From: Barnesiella sp.
GTDB lineage: Bacteria; Bacteroidota; Bacteroidia; Bacteroidales; Muribaculaceae
Assembly (NCBI GenBank): GCA_014801065.1
Contig: JAAVEX010000071.1
Coordinates: 13,053 to 20,226 of the forward strand
Direction of reading: 5' to 3'
DNA: 7,174 bases
Shown here: positions 1 through 6,981 of the stretch, one piece after another
Layout: each line of letters opens with the position of its first letter
Numbering within the stretch: position 1 is the first letter of the stretch
The notes under the pieces: generated by a model
What the model was told of the DNA's origin: nothing
The model's input: the letters and a program-made list of their open reading frames with translations, nothing else
Databases searched by the model: none
Made by a program: the position numbers and the translations under genes

Positions 1-311
1 GGATCAAACACCGGTTCTTTGTAGGGAATGAGAACTGTGAGTCGCTCAAATTCCTTTGATTTCGAACCTGTGGCGCTCCGAAATGAATCAACTATCATTT
101 TGACCGCCTGATCGCGGTTGTCAATAGCGTTATCGAGAATCGACTTCCGGCCATTTGCAGAGGGTTGAGAGTCTTCATCTGCGGATATAGGCTCACTCTG
201 CTCCTCACCGCCGGGCGAGGCGGATTTCTCGGATGAGGACTCAGCCTGAACGGGTGTGCCATTTATTGACCGTGCAACCCCGGATATTCGATTTAAGAAT
301 TTCTTTAACAT
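1..311 (-). CDS. Partial N-terminus of an unrecognised protein, last visible gene of the operon
   Basis: An open frame begins with ATG at 311-309 and stays free of stops for 103 codons to the left edge, so only the N-terminus is present. It starts 16 nt after the stop of the SEDS-PBP fusion gene, which implies co-transcription. The product begins with a short basic, amphipathic stretch (MLKKFLNRISGVARSI), then about 40 residues of low-complexity Ser/Glu/Pro-rich sequence that is probably disordered. From about residue 56 it becomes ordered-looking (RKSILDNAIDN, then FERLTVLIPYKEPVFD). There is no signal peptide or membrane segment. The layout (basic start, acidic/Ser linker, helix, then a strand beginning FE) loosely resembles the N-terminus of the FhaA-like protein at the head of the operon, so a second FHA-type adaptor is possible. 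I do not recognise the family, and that is only a suggestion. The reading frame itself is well supported. Confidence 0.8.
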   Translation of the reverse strand, partial: MLKKFLNRISGVARSINGTPVQAESSSEKSASPGGEEQSEPISADEDSQPSANGRKSILDNAIDNRDQAVKMIVDSFRSATGSKSKEFERLTVLIPYKEPVFD

Positions 312-327
312 ATCTTGAACATTATAT

Positions 328-3300
328 TCAGTTTGCAATATCGAGATCTTCGAGCGCGGGCAGTACGCAATCAGCAATCGCCGCTACCGCCAGACCCGAT
401 TGATAATCGCGGTTGGTGACATAGTTTGTGGTTCGCTCCAGTCGGATTGCGATTGCAAGCGGCGCGTTGAGTTTACCGGAATTGACGAAACACACATACC
501 AGGCATCGTTAGCTTTGCCGGGAAGACCATTGCCGCGAGCTCGCTCCGGCGTGCCGGTCTTTCCGCCCATTCTTCCGGGCTGATCGGGCGAGCCGGGAAG
601 ATGTCGCCCATTTGATCGATGCTTGTCGGATTCGAGCTGCATAAAGCCTCTAAGGGCCGAAGCCTGTTCGGTTCCAATTATGGGAATCGACTGAGCCGGC
701 AACTGCTTGTCGTGTCCGACTTTGAGGATATATCTCGTAGGGACAAGCTGTCCGTCGTTGGCCACGATAGAGGCGACACGCGCCATTATCAGAGGGGTGG
801 CTCGCAATCCTCCCTGACCCCAAGCGTAGCCGGTTTCGCTCACGTTCCAACGAGGATTCTTACGTTGCAACTCGCCATTTCGATGTCGCATGTAGACGCG
901 GTCATACACCTTGTAGCTGTCGCGTTCTATTTCCGTCATGAGTCTATGCAGACTATCGGACATCACAAACTCCGAACGATTGAAGAAATATGGTGTCAGA
1001 CCACCCATCCGATGAATCGGCTCGACGCGCGCTCCCACTTCGGCATACAACCGCTCAAGCTCGGGATAGGTTTTCTCGATATTGGTGAGATTGATAAAAT
1101 AATTGTTTGACGAGAGGCGTATGGCATCAGACATACTGACATCGCCCATCGGCTCCTTAGGCCCTTCGATGCGTTCGTCGGCCATCACGGTGTAGGTGCG
1201 CTGCGCGCCGTCAGAATTCTTCATCAGCCCGGAAATGGCTGACATTACCTTGGCCGTGGATCCGGGAGGAGTGGGAAAAGTCATTGCAAGGTCGCGTTCG
1301 GTGAGCGGTGTGTGTCCGGGCATAGCTTCCGCCGGGTTCGATCCATACCGACGCGAATCGTTAAGCATCCGGATCGAGTCCTGCGACGGGAGCGGATAGT
1401 TGGCGGAACAGAGCAGATCGCCATTTGAGGCATTGAGTACCACAACCGAGGCACGAAGGTGTTGCAATTCCGAGAGTGTGGGATCTGACTGAATATACTC
1501 GGCAAGCTGATTTTGCAGACGCATCTGAAGCGCGGCATCAAGTGTCAGCTGCAGATCGCGCTCCGACCGGGCGGCATTATGCGCAGCAATCAGGGGATTG
1601 TTTTCGGTGCCATGATTCAGAAAATCTATCAACACCGTGTAGTCGTGGTGCACTCGACGAAACGATTGAGTCCGTTTTGGAATGAAACGGTTTTCCCTAT
1701 ATCGATTGGAGGACATCTCCACTATTGAATCACGAATATCGAGATTACGAAGTTGCTGGAAATGTCGTGACTCAGCAAGATAGCCTATTGGATCAGATGG
1801 ATCGTAGGAATAAACCGTGCGACTGTTAGCATCGCCAAGCATAAATAGTGTATGGTCGCCAAACGGATAGTAGCGGCGGCGACGCTTGTTGGCTTCGTCG
1901 AGGATTTGTTTCTCGGTCAGTCCGGCTTTGATCAGGCGGGGCATCTCTTTCAGCAGGGTGTCGCGGGAGGATGTAGCAAGGAGGAGTCCGTTGCGATCAT
2001 AGATATTGCCCGATTCGAGACGATCGAGAATCATATTGATTCGGGGATTATATTCGATCACACGTTCGCCGGTGGTATTGGTAATATAAGCCGGTCGAAT
2101 CATGATTCGCTCGCGGTCAGTTATCTGATAGCGTGTGAGTGTGGCAATAATTACCAATCCGCCTACGATAAACAGCAGAGCGGCAGCTCCGAGGGCATTA
2201 TTATAGGTGTTGGCATAGGCCGTCTGACTCTCTGTAGCCTTAAGACGTGAGGCCGAAATGACAATGCCAAACATGGCCATAGTCACTATATACGATGTGC
2301 GGCCATAGCTGAGAAATGGGACCGATATACCCGTAAGCGGAATCATCCCGAGCGATCCCATCACTATGATCAGGAACTGAACTCCTGTAACGATGGCCAC
2401 TCCCATTACGAGATACATGACAAATGGTTGCGCCGCCCGTTTGCCGATGAGCAACGAACGATGCACAAGGATCACGAAACAAAGGATCACCAGTACAAGC
2501 CCGACAAGACCGAGCATCTCGCCAAGCGAGGTAAACACCATGTCGGTGTGACAAGCCGGAACGAGCGATGGGTTGCCTTTGCCAAGTCCCATGCCTGATA
2601 TTCCACCGGTAGCAAGCCCCCAAAGTCCTTGCGCCACTTGGTCGCCACCTTCTATCGTATTATCCCACACACCGCTACCCGACATGCCCGTTCGGTTGAT
2701 CAGTCGGGTTGCCTCGCTCGTAGCGCCAAGAACTTTTAGTATATGCTCACCAAACATGAACACCACAAAAAGCAGATTGAGAATAAAAGCACTCTCGTAG
2801 AACCGGCGGCCACTTAACCATCCAAACGCAATCCATCCGGCAAACCATACGCCACACGAAATCAGGGTGGAAACTCCCAACCACGACATGACATAAATGG
2901 TCAAGAAAAACGTCACGATACCAAGCAGCATTTGAGCGAAATCGCGGCGCGCCATCGAATAGATCATTATAAACGTGATCAAAAGCACCAGCGCCGGCCC
3001 CATATCGCTCAACACTTTCAGATACACGAGCATGAGCGATAGCATAACGATCACAATAACAGCTACTATGGCAATGTGTCGGCGTGCGGTGAGCGATGTC
3101 AGCTTCTCTGAAAAAGATTGCAGAAGTCCGGCGTTTTCAGCGAAAAATGCTGCGATAAAAATTATAATGAGATACTTACTTATCTCACTCGGCTGGATTC
3201 CACCCAAATTGACTCGCGCAACGCTTCCCTCCGGAGCAGATCCGAAGAGCGCGAGGAGTGCAATAAGTCCGATAGCAACAAACAGGTATGTGAAGCCGGA

Positions 3301-4545
3301 CGAAATGGAAAGCCCGGTGCGTTTTTTCAGCTGTTTTGTTTTCCTTATCCTTCGCCCCACAAGGCTGTCAACCACATCAAATGGTATGAATCCAAGCTGA
3401 GCGCGACTCTTGCCATTATAGAATTTCGCAAAATTAATCGATGACACAATGACCATTGCCACAAGTCCATAGAAAAGAGCCGTGGTCATAACATATCCAT
3501 TTGGCTTATCGGTCAGTGGCGAATTGATTGAATATGCCGCAAGCAGGCCGATTCCGGAAAGCGTCATTATTATCGTCACAAGCGAATAGTCGGTGGACAG
3601 CTTCATGCGTCTGTCGCGCCAGACAAAAAAGATAAACACAAGGGCCCATCCTCCAAGATAGACGGCCATTGCGAAATCCACGCTTTGATTGAACTGTTGA
3701 GGCGTGCGGACCACGAAGAGAGAATCTCCTTTGATCTGACGATAGACCGTGGATGGCAAGGGAGTGAGCTGATGAGGCGATTGCTTGAAAGATAGCGTGA
3801 GAGAAGATTTGAGGTGACCTTCGGTAGTCGTGCCTTTTTCGCGTCCGAACTGGCTCCCCTCCTTGATCGGGAGCACGCTGTAGGATCCGCCGGCAGGTAC
3901 GTTGAAGCGAGCAATCCCATCGCTGTCGGTCACGGCGAACCCGCGCACATGTTCCACGAGTTCATGCCGTTTGGACGAAGTCTTAGCTCCCTCCACACCA
4001 ACGGAATCGTAGGTGTACTCCTTTAGTCGGACAGCGATTCCTCCAAGAGGCATATCGGGATATTTGTCGGAATTCGAAATTCTGACTGTAATTCTTCCCG
4101 TTTCGTCCGATCCGCCGAATGAAGTGGGAAGATCATCGCCACGCTGCTGCCAGTCGGAATCCATTCCCATCCGCTGCCGGTCGGCCTCTACGCGCGATTG
4201 AAAGATTCGGCCACCCGAGCTCAAAGCAGTGTCAGCAGGCATTTTAAAATCGGGCGAATTCAACTGACCAAGATTATCAATGCCTCCATGACTGCGGATT
4301 TTTCCGGCAATCCAATCGGCCGACAAGCGGGCATCTTTTTCATCGTCGAAATATCCGCCTTCGATCAGTTTTTTTGCCAAAGTGTCGGGCGAAACAGTAG
4401 CGTTCAACAACACTGTCCGACCTGATGCGAGATCACGTTCTGCTTCTGAAAAAAACGCATTATAGTTAGAACGCAAAGCCATGAAGCCGATCACAACGAC
4501 AGCAGCTGCAACGAGATAATTTATGATTATTTTAAAAGATTTCAT
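328..4545 (-). CDS. SEDS glycosyltransferase (RodA/FtsW type) fused to class B penicillin-binding transpeptidase
   Basis: This 1405-aa inner-membrane protein should polymerise lipid II into glycan and crosslink it, roles normally split between RodA/FtsW and a class B PBP. N-terminus: one TM (about 8-24), then a periplasmic region (25-290) whose residues 148-228 look like an Ig-like/carboxypeptidase-regulatory beta-sandwich (GRITVRI, GFAVTDSDGIARFNVPAGG, YSVLPI). SEDS part, about 317-770: QPSEISK at 451-457, SDMGPAL at 513-519, GGISGMGLGKG at 647-657, HTD at 666-668 with D668 the likely catalytic Asp in the large periplasmic loop, and PLTGISVPFLSYG at 736-748. Basic loops fit the positive-inside rule and place the C-terminus in the periplasm after a last TM (about 784-803). 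PBP part, about 805-1405: GNIYDRNG at 846-853, LTLDAALQ at 1000-1007, STAK at 1096-1099 (nucleophile S1096), SSN at 1145-1147, GGLRATPL at 1245-1252, KTGT at 1329-1332. All three catalytic motifs are intact. The start overlaps the PP2C stop (ATGA), implying translational coupling. Odd: R749 where SYGGSS normally has its second Gly, and the N-terminal periplasmic module. Confidence 0.95.
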   Translation of the reverse strand: MKSFKIIINYLVAAAVVVIGFMALRSNYNAFFSEAERDLASGRTVLLNATVSPDTLAKKLIEGGYFDDEKDARLSADWIAGKIRSHGGIDNLGQLNSPDFKMPADTALSSGGRIFQSRVEADRQRMGMDSDWQQRGDDLPTSFGGSDETGRITVRISNSDKYPDMPLGGIAVRLKEYTYDSVGVEGAKTSSKRHELVEHVRGFAVTDSDGIARFNVPAGGSYSVLPIKEGSQFGREKGTTTEGHLKSSLTLSFKQSPHQLTPLPSTVYRQIKGDSLFVVRTPQQFNQSVDFAMAVYLGGWALVFIFFVWRDRRMKLSTDYSLVTIIMTLSGIGLLAAYSINSPLTDKPNGYVMTTALFYGLVAMVIVSSINFAKFYNGKSRAQLGFIPFDVVDSLVGRRIRKTKQLKKRTGLSISSGFTYLFVAIGLIALLALFGSAPEGSVARVNLGGIQPSEISKYLIIIFIAAFFAENAGLLQSFSEKLTSLTARRHIAIVAVIVIVMLSLMLVYLKVLSDMGPALVLLITFIMIYSMARRDFAQMLLGIVTFFLTIYVMSWLGVSTLISCGVWFAGWIAFGWLSGRRFYESAFILNLLFVVFMFGEHILKVLGATSEATRLINRTGMSGSGVWDNTIEGGDQVAQGLWGLATGGISGMGLGKGNPSLVPACHTDMVFTSLGEMLGLVGLVLVILCFVILVHRSLLIGKRAAQPFVMYLVMGVAIVTGVQFLIIVMGSLGMIPLTGISVPFLSYGRTSYIVTMAMFGIVISASRLKATESQTAYANTYNNALGAAALLFIVGGLVIIATLTRYQITDRERIMIRPAYITNTTGERVIEYNPRINMILDRLESGNIYDRNGLLLATSSRDTLLKEMPRLIKAGLTEKQILDEANKRRRRYYPFGDHTLFMLGDANSRTVYSYDPSDPIGYLAESRHFQQLRNLDIRDSIVEMSSNRYRENRFIPKRTQSFRRVHHDYTVLIDFLNHGTENNPLIAAHNAARSERDLQLTLDAALQMRLQNQLAEYIQSDPTLSELQHLRASVVVLNASNGDLLCSANYPLPSQDSIRMLNDSRRYGSNPAEAMPGHTPLTERDLAMTFPTPPGSTAKVMSAISGLMKNSDGAQRTYTVMADERIEGPKEPMGDVSMSDAIRLSSNNYFINLTNIEKTYPELERLYAEVGARVEPIHRMGGLTPYFFNRSEFVMSDSLHRLMTEIERDSYKVYDRVYMRHRNGELQRKNPRWNVSETGYAWGQGGLRATPLIMARVASIVANDGQLVPTRYILKVGHDKQLPAQSIPIIGTEQASALRGFMQLESDKHRSNGRHLPGSPDQPGRMGGKTGTPERARGNGLPGKANDAWYVCFVNSGKLNAPLAIAIRLERTTNYVTNRDYQSGLAVAAIADCVLPALEDLDIAN

Positions 4546-5708
4546 CTCATAGCTTTTTTGTCGTTTACACTTGACAATGATGCAACACTGTCAGCAGCAA
4601 TCGCGGTTGTATCAGCAGCTGCCATGACAGCTGCTGAATCAAGTTCGTTGACCACAGAATCCGCCACAATCACCGTTTGTTCGACAGGCTGCGGATTAGA
4701 GATCTTTGTCTCTTCATTTTCCGTCAAGTAGTAATTAAACACAAGTGCTGCGATCACTCCGAGAAGAATGACTACTATGATCCAAGGAAGGAAGATCCTG
4801 ATGCGTGACGGTCTTCGGAGCTGTTCCGGCGAAGCGGACGGTTTGCGATCTGAAGCAGGATCATCCGCAGGACTATCACTGGCTATATGCGGATCATCGG
4901 GCAAGGAGAGCTCCTCAAGCGTTTCAAAAGTATCAGGATCGTCCGGATAGCAAAGTCGAGAAATTACAACTGTCACATTATCCTTTCCCCCGGCATTGTT
5001 AGCTTCGCAGATCAGCGTTTCGACTTCGGTCTGAGCAGATGGCTCGGCAGAAAGTACCGCGGCGATCTCAGCCGAGGTCAACATATCGCTCAGGCCATCA
5101 GAGCAAAAGAGATATTTTGATTCTCCCGATGCGATAGGAAAGATAGCTGCGTCTATAAAATTTTGATCTTCAAACATGTGGATCTGATCGCCACACGATC
5201 TCTCGATCAGATTACGCTGGGGATGATGCATCGCTTCTTCCTCCGTAAGGTCGCCTATCTCTTCTCGGAACCCTACAAGCGAATGATCATGGCTAAGTTT
5301 GGTCAACGTTCCATCATGATAGCAATAAAGACGCGAATCGCCCACGTGGGCCATGTGGAGCAAGCGGCGCTTGACGTCGATAATAGCCGCAGTGACCACA
5401 CATCCCATCATCGACAGATGATTATCCGATTCCTTCGCACGCACGATTGCATTATTTGCCTCGACCACAGCTTGTTTTATCACTTCATGCAGCCGAGATT
5501 CGGGTGAGCATGCTTCCACATAGCTGATCAGAGTGTCGCGGCAAATAGCGGCAGCCACTTCGCCACCCTCATATCCGCCTATACCATCGATCGCAGCAAG
5601 CAAAAGGTGGGATTTGTCCCACACATACTGACAAACAAAGCTGTCTTCATTGTTCTTACGACAACGACCCACGTCGGTCGCTCCAAATATATCTATTATT
5701 ACATCCAT
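4542..5708 (-). CDS. PP2C-family (PPM) Ser/Thr protein phosphatase with C-terminal membrane anchor
   Basis: This 388-aa metal-dependent phosphatase removes phosphate from Ser/Thr residues of cytoplasmic targets. The catalytic domain is about 1-252 with its motifs in order: TDVGRCRKNNEDSF (11-24), the metal-site motif AAIDGIGG (38-45, D41), VVTAAIID (104-111), AHVGDSRLY (120-128), SHDHSL (139-144), FCSDGLSDML (201-210, D204) and GGKDNVTVV (240-248, D243). The expected Asp ligands are present, so it should be active. Residues 253-305 are an acidic Pro/Ser linker ending in a basic stretch. One TM follows (about 306-326), then a roughly 62-residue periplasmic tail rich in Ala, Asp, Ser and Val with no recognisable domain. 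This architecture, catalytic domain plus TM plus extracytoplasmic tail, is that of actinobacterial PstP, which acts on cell-wall regulators. The gene starts 11 nt after a small ORF and overlaps the SEDS-PBP gene by 4 bp. The regulated partner is probably the adjacent synthase or the FHA-type protein (inference). The cognate kinase is not in the window. Confidence 0.95.
   Translation of the reverse strand: MDVIIDIFGATDVGRCRKNNEDSFVCQYVWDKSHLLLAAIDGIGGYEGGEVAAAICRDTLISYVEACSPESRLHEVIKQAVVEANNAIVRAKESDNHLSMMGCVVTAAIIDVKRRLLHMAHVGDSRLYCYHDGTLTKLSHDHSLVGFREEIGDLTEEEAMHHPQRNLIERSCGDQIHMFEDQNFIDAAIFPIASGESKYLFCSDGLSDMLTSAEIAAVLSAEPSAQTEVETLICEANNAGGKDNVTVVISRLCYPDDPDTFETLEELSLPDDPHIASDSPADDPASDRKPSASPEQLRRPSRIRIFLPWIIVVILLGVIAALVFNYYLTENEETKISNPQPVEQTVIVADSVVNELDSAAVMAAADTTAIAADSVASLSSVNDKKAMR
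4612..4637 (-). repeat. Perfect 10-bp inverted repeat inside the PP2C 3' end
   Basis: TCAGCAGCTG (4612-4621) and CAGCTGCTGA (4628-4637) pair perfectly around a 6-nt loop, about 70 nt before the SEDS-PBP start codon. The repeat arises within Ala-rich codons (S-A-A-V-M-A-A-A) of the phosphatase tail. The mRNA hairpin would be stable, but no T-tract follows, so it is not a terminator. It could be a processing or coupling element, or a by-product of the alanine repeats. Confidence 0.4.
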
Positions 5709-5719
5709 CGGCCCGACGT

Positions 5720-5815
5720 TTATTTTGGCAGATTACGAAAATGGTCAATACACAAATAGCCCACTGCGACACATAATGTTATAAAAAACAAGATCTCCAT
5801 TACGACCACCTGCAT
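5720..5815 (-). CDS. Candidate single-TM microprotein (31 codons) between the FhaA-like and PP2C genes
   Basis: A short frame fills almost all of the 107-nt space between its neighbours. Its ATG (5815-5813) directly follows the TAA of the FhaA-like gene, and its TAA ends 11 nt before the PP2C start. The product would be 31 aa: MQVVVMEIL, a hydrophobic run FFITLCVAVGYLCI (residues 10-23), then a short polar basic tail DHFRNLPK. This reads as one membrane-spanning helix, with the basic C-terminal end probably cytoplasmic. A second in-frame ATG at 5800-5798 has AGGTGG five bases upstream, a good Shine-Dalgarno spacing, so a 26-aa form starting MEILFF is at least as likely. No family is recognised. 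Its place in a cell-wall synthase operon suggests a small membrane partner of the SEDS-PBP protein or the phosphatase, but that is guesswork. It could also be non-coding spacer that is hydrophobic by chance. Confidence 0.5.
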   Translation of the reverse strand: MQVVVMEILFFITLCVAVGYLCIDHFRNLPK

Positions 5816-6853
5816 TTATGATATACTGAAACTGATCTGAGTGTCCTCGTTAAGCAGTATGGTCGAACGATCGGGAAGCAAGAACCACTGAGTGCCCCCC
5901 GCAGGGAGCTTTCGTTCGTTTAGCCTCACCGGCCCGTAGGCTGCTATATAGAATTTCCGTTGCGAAGGATCGCGGCGAATGATGCAGTGGGGGTTCATCA
6001 CCTCATCACTGTCGATATTCACTATGCTTTCTCCGGGAACGGCCATACCATTACGGCCACAAATCTTCACACTATCGCCTCTCATTTGAAAAGTGGTGAA
6101 GACTCGTCCGCCGGCCACGAAGCGGCCATCATCGGCCGTCAGTCGAGCGACCGCCGCCGGTGTGTCTGATCCGACGCCCTGCGGAAGTATTCTTCCACTA
6201 TCAAAGGGCGATGAGCTACCGAATCCGAGATAGTTGTCCTGATCAAATTTGATTCTGTATTTATCCTTATCCAGCTGATCGAGGCCAAGCAGTGTGGTCA
6301 TATTCAGTGCCTTCGGCAAGGCTTTCATAGAGCTTTTGGTGTGGAGTGTAGTGACCACTCTACCCTCCCCTTGCTGCGCACCGCCGAATGAGTCATACTC
6401 ATCTTCCGGAAAGATACTTGACTTAACGATGATCATGTTTGAATCCATCTCCTGATCGGTCACTCCATCGATCATCGTACCCTCAGGGATATTGACAAGC
6501 TGAAGCACCCAATAGCGCGAATGAGGCATATAACCGGGATAATCCTCCATCTTTTCCTTAATGCGGCGAAGGAATAACGTCACCGCATCCTTAGCCGTCA
6601 TCAGAAAACTTGGTGAAATCCTGTCATAGTCCTGCTCACGAAGATAGACTATAAACGAAGTGTGGAAAAGCATACTGACTTGCGTCGATTCAAAAGCCAT
6701 CTCCTGATCGAAATGGCTAAGCAAAGCGTCGAGCACGGCCTGACGACTCATTACCTCATATCCACTCTCGGAATCAGATGTCGACGAGGTCACCTGCCGT
6801 CCGGGACTATCGGGCGCCAACACACTAAATATCTTTTTGAAAAAAGCACTCAT
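5816..6853 (-). CDS. FhaA-like cytoplasmic protein with C-terminal FHA-type domain
   Basis: This 345-aa soluble protein is the first gene of the operon. It opens with a short amphipathic stretch (MSAFFKKIFSVL) that may touch the membrane, and a Ser-rich linker (about 20-32). An N-terminal domain follows, about 36-125. Its segment FIVYLREQDYDRISP (67-81) and the helix after it resemble the DUF3662 domain of actinobacterial FhaA, where a strand with a Pro/Asn/Tyr lead-in is followed by DY/DFE and a run of helix. The middle (130-235) contains no motif I know. The C-terminus (about 235-345) has FHA-domain order: GR at 266-267, a strand pair, H289 where SRxH would lie, YGPVRLNE (306-313) where NGT-x-VNG would lie, and LLNEDTQISF at the end. 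The canonical Ser and Asn that hold phosphothreonine appear replaced, so phosphopeptide binding is uncertain. FHA adaptors link Ser/Thr kinases to cell-wall enzymes, which fits the PP2C and SEDS-PBP neighbours. The FHA call is moderate, the DUF3662 call weak. Confidence 0.7.
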   Translation of the reverse strand: MSAFFKKIFSVLAPDSPGRQVTSSTSDSESGYEVMSRQAVLDALLSHFDQEMAFESTQVSMLFHTSFIVYLREQDYDRISPSFLMTAKDAVTLFLRRIKEKMEDYPGYMPHSRYWVLQLVNIPEGTMIDGVTDQEMDSNMIIVKSSIFPEDEYDSFGGAQQGEGRVVTTLHTKSSMKALPKALNMTTLLGLDQLDKDKYRIKFDQDNYLGFGSSSPFDSGRILPQGVGSDTPAAVARLTADDGRFVAGGRVFTTFQMRGDSVKICGRNGMAVPGESIVNIDSDEVMNPHCIIRRDPSQRKFYIAAYGPVRLNERKLPAGGTQWFLLPDRSTILLNEDTQISFSIS

Positions 6854-6912
6854 TGCAAATAATTATCTACTGACAGTCAATGTGATAACAACAAACACTA
6901 CGCAACATTAAC

Positions 6913-6929
6913 CGGATCGGCAATCCGAT
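6913..6929 (-). repeat. Small inverted repeat in the operon leader
   Basis: The leader contains ATCGG (6916-6920) and CCGAT (6925-6929) around a 4-nt loop, and an alternative pairing CGGAT (6913-6917) with ATCCG (6923-6927). Either gives a 5-bp hairpin just downstream of the expected transcription start. It could be a leader stem or an operator half-site pair; it may equally be chance. Confidence 0.25.
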
Positions 6930-6941
6930 GCGTATTATTCG

Positions 6942-6972
6942 CAAATATAGGAAATAATATTCATTTTCAAAA
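6942..6972 (-). promoter_or_regulatory. Predicted Bacteroidetes-type promoter of the fha/PP2C/SEDS-PBP operon
   Basis: Read on the minus strand, TATATTTG (6949-6942) matches the Bacteroidetes -7 consensus TAnnTTTG exactly. TTTTG (6972-6968) lies 18 nt upstream and serves as the -33 element, close to the usual spacing. Transcription should start near 6935, leaving a leader of about 80 nt before the FhaA-like ATG at 6853. No other match this good was seen between the operon genes, so one promoter probably drives the whole set. Confidence 0.6.
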
Positions 6973-6981
6973 GGCTCCGGC

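Noticed and set aside
1852..2250. 132-aa plus-strand open frame (and similar plus-strand frames at 619-1110, 2975-3400 and 5163-5507)
   Set aside because: They lie wholly inside strongly supported minus-strand genes, show no domain motifs, and their residue runs are those of antisense reading of membrane or catalytic regions.
2240..2623. 127-aa minus-strand frame in another phase within the SEDS region
   Set aside because: It overlaps the SEDS motifs HTD, PLTG and SYG of the main frame, and its Arg/His/Cys-rich composition is typical of a shifted frame.
5740..5760. Possible internal promoter before the PP2C gene (TATTTG on the minus strand)
   Set aside because: It lacks the two spacer bases of TAnnTTTG and a -33 partner, and it falls inside the candidate microprotein frame.
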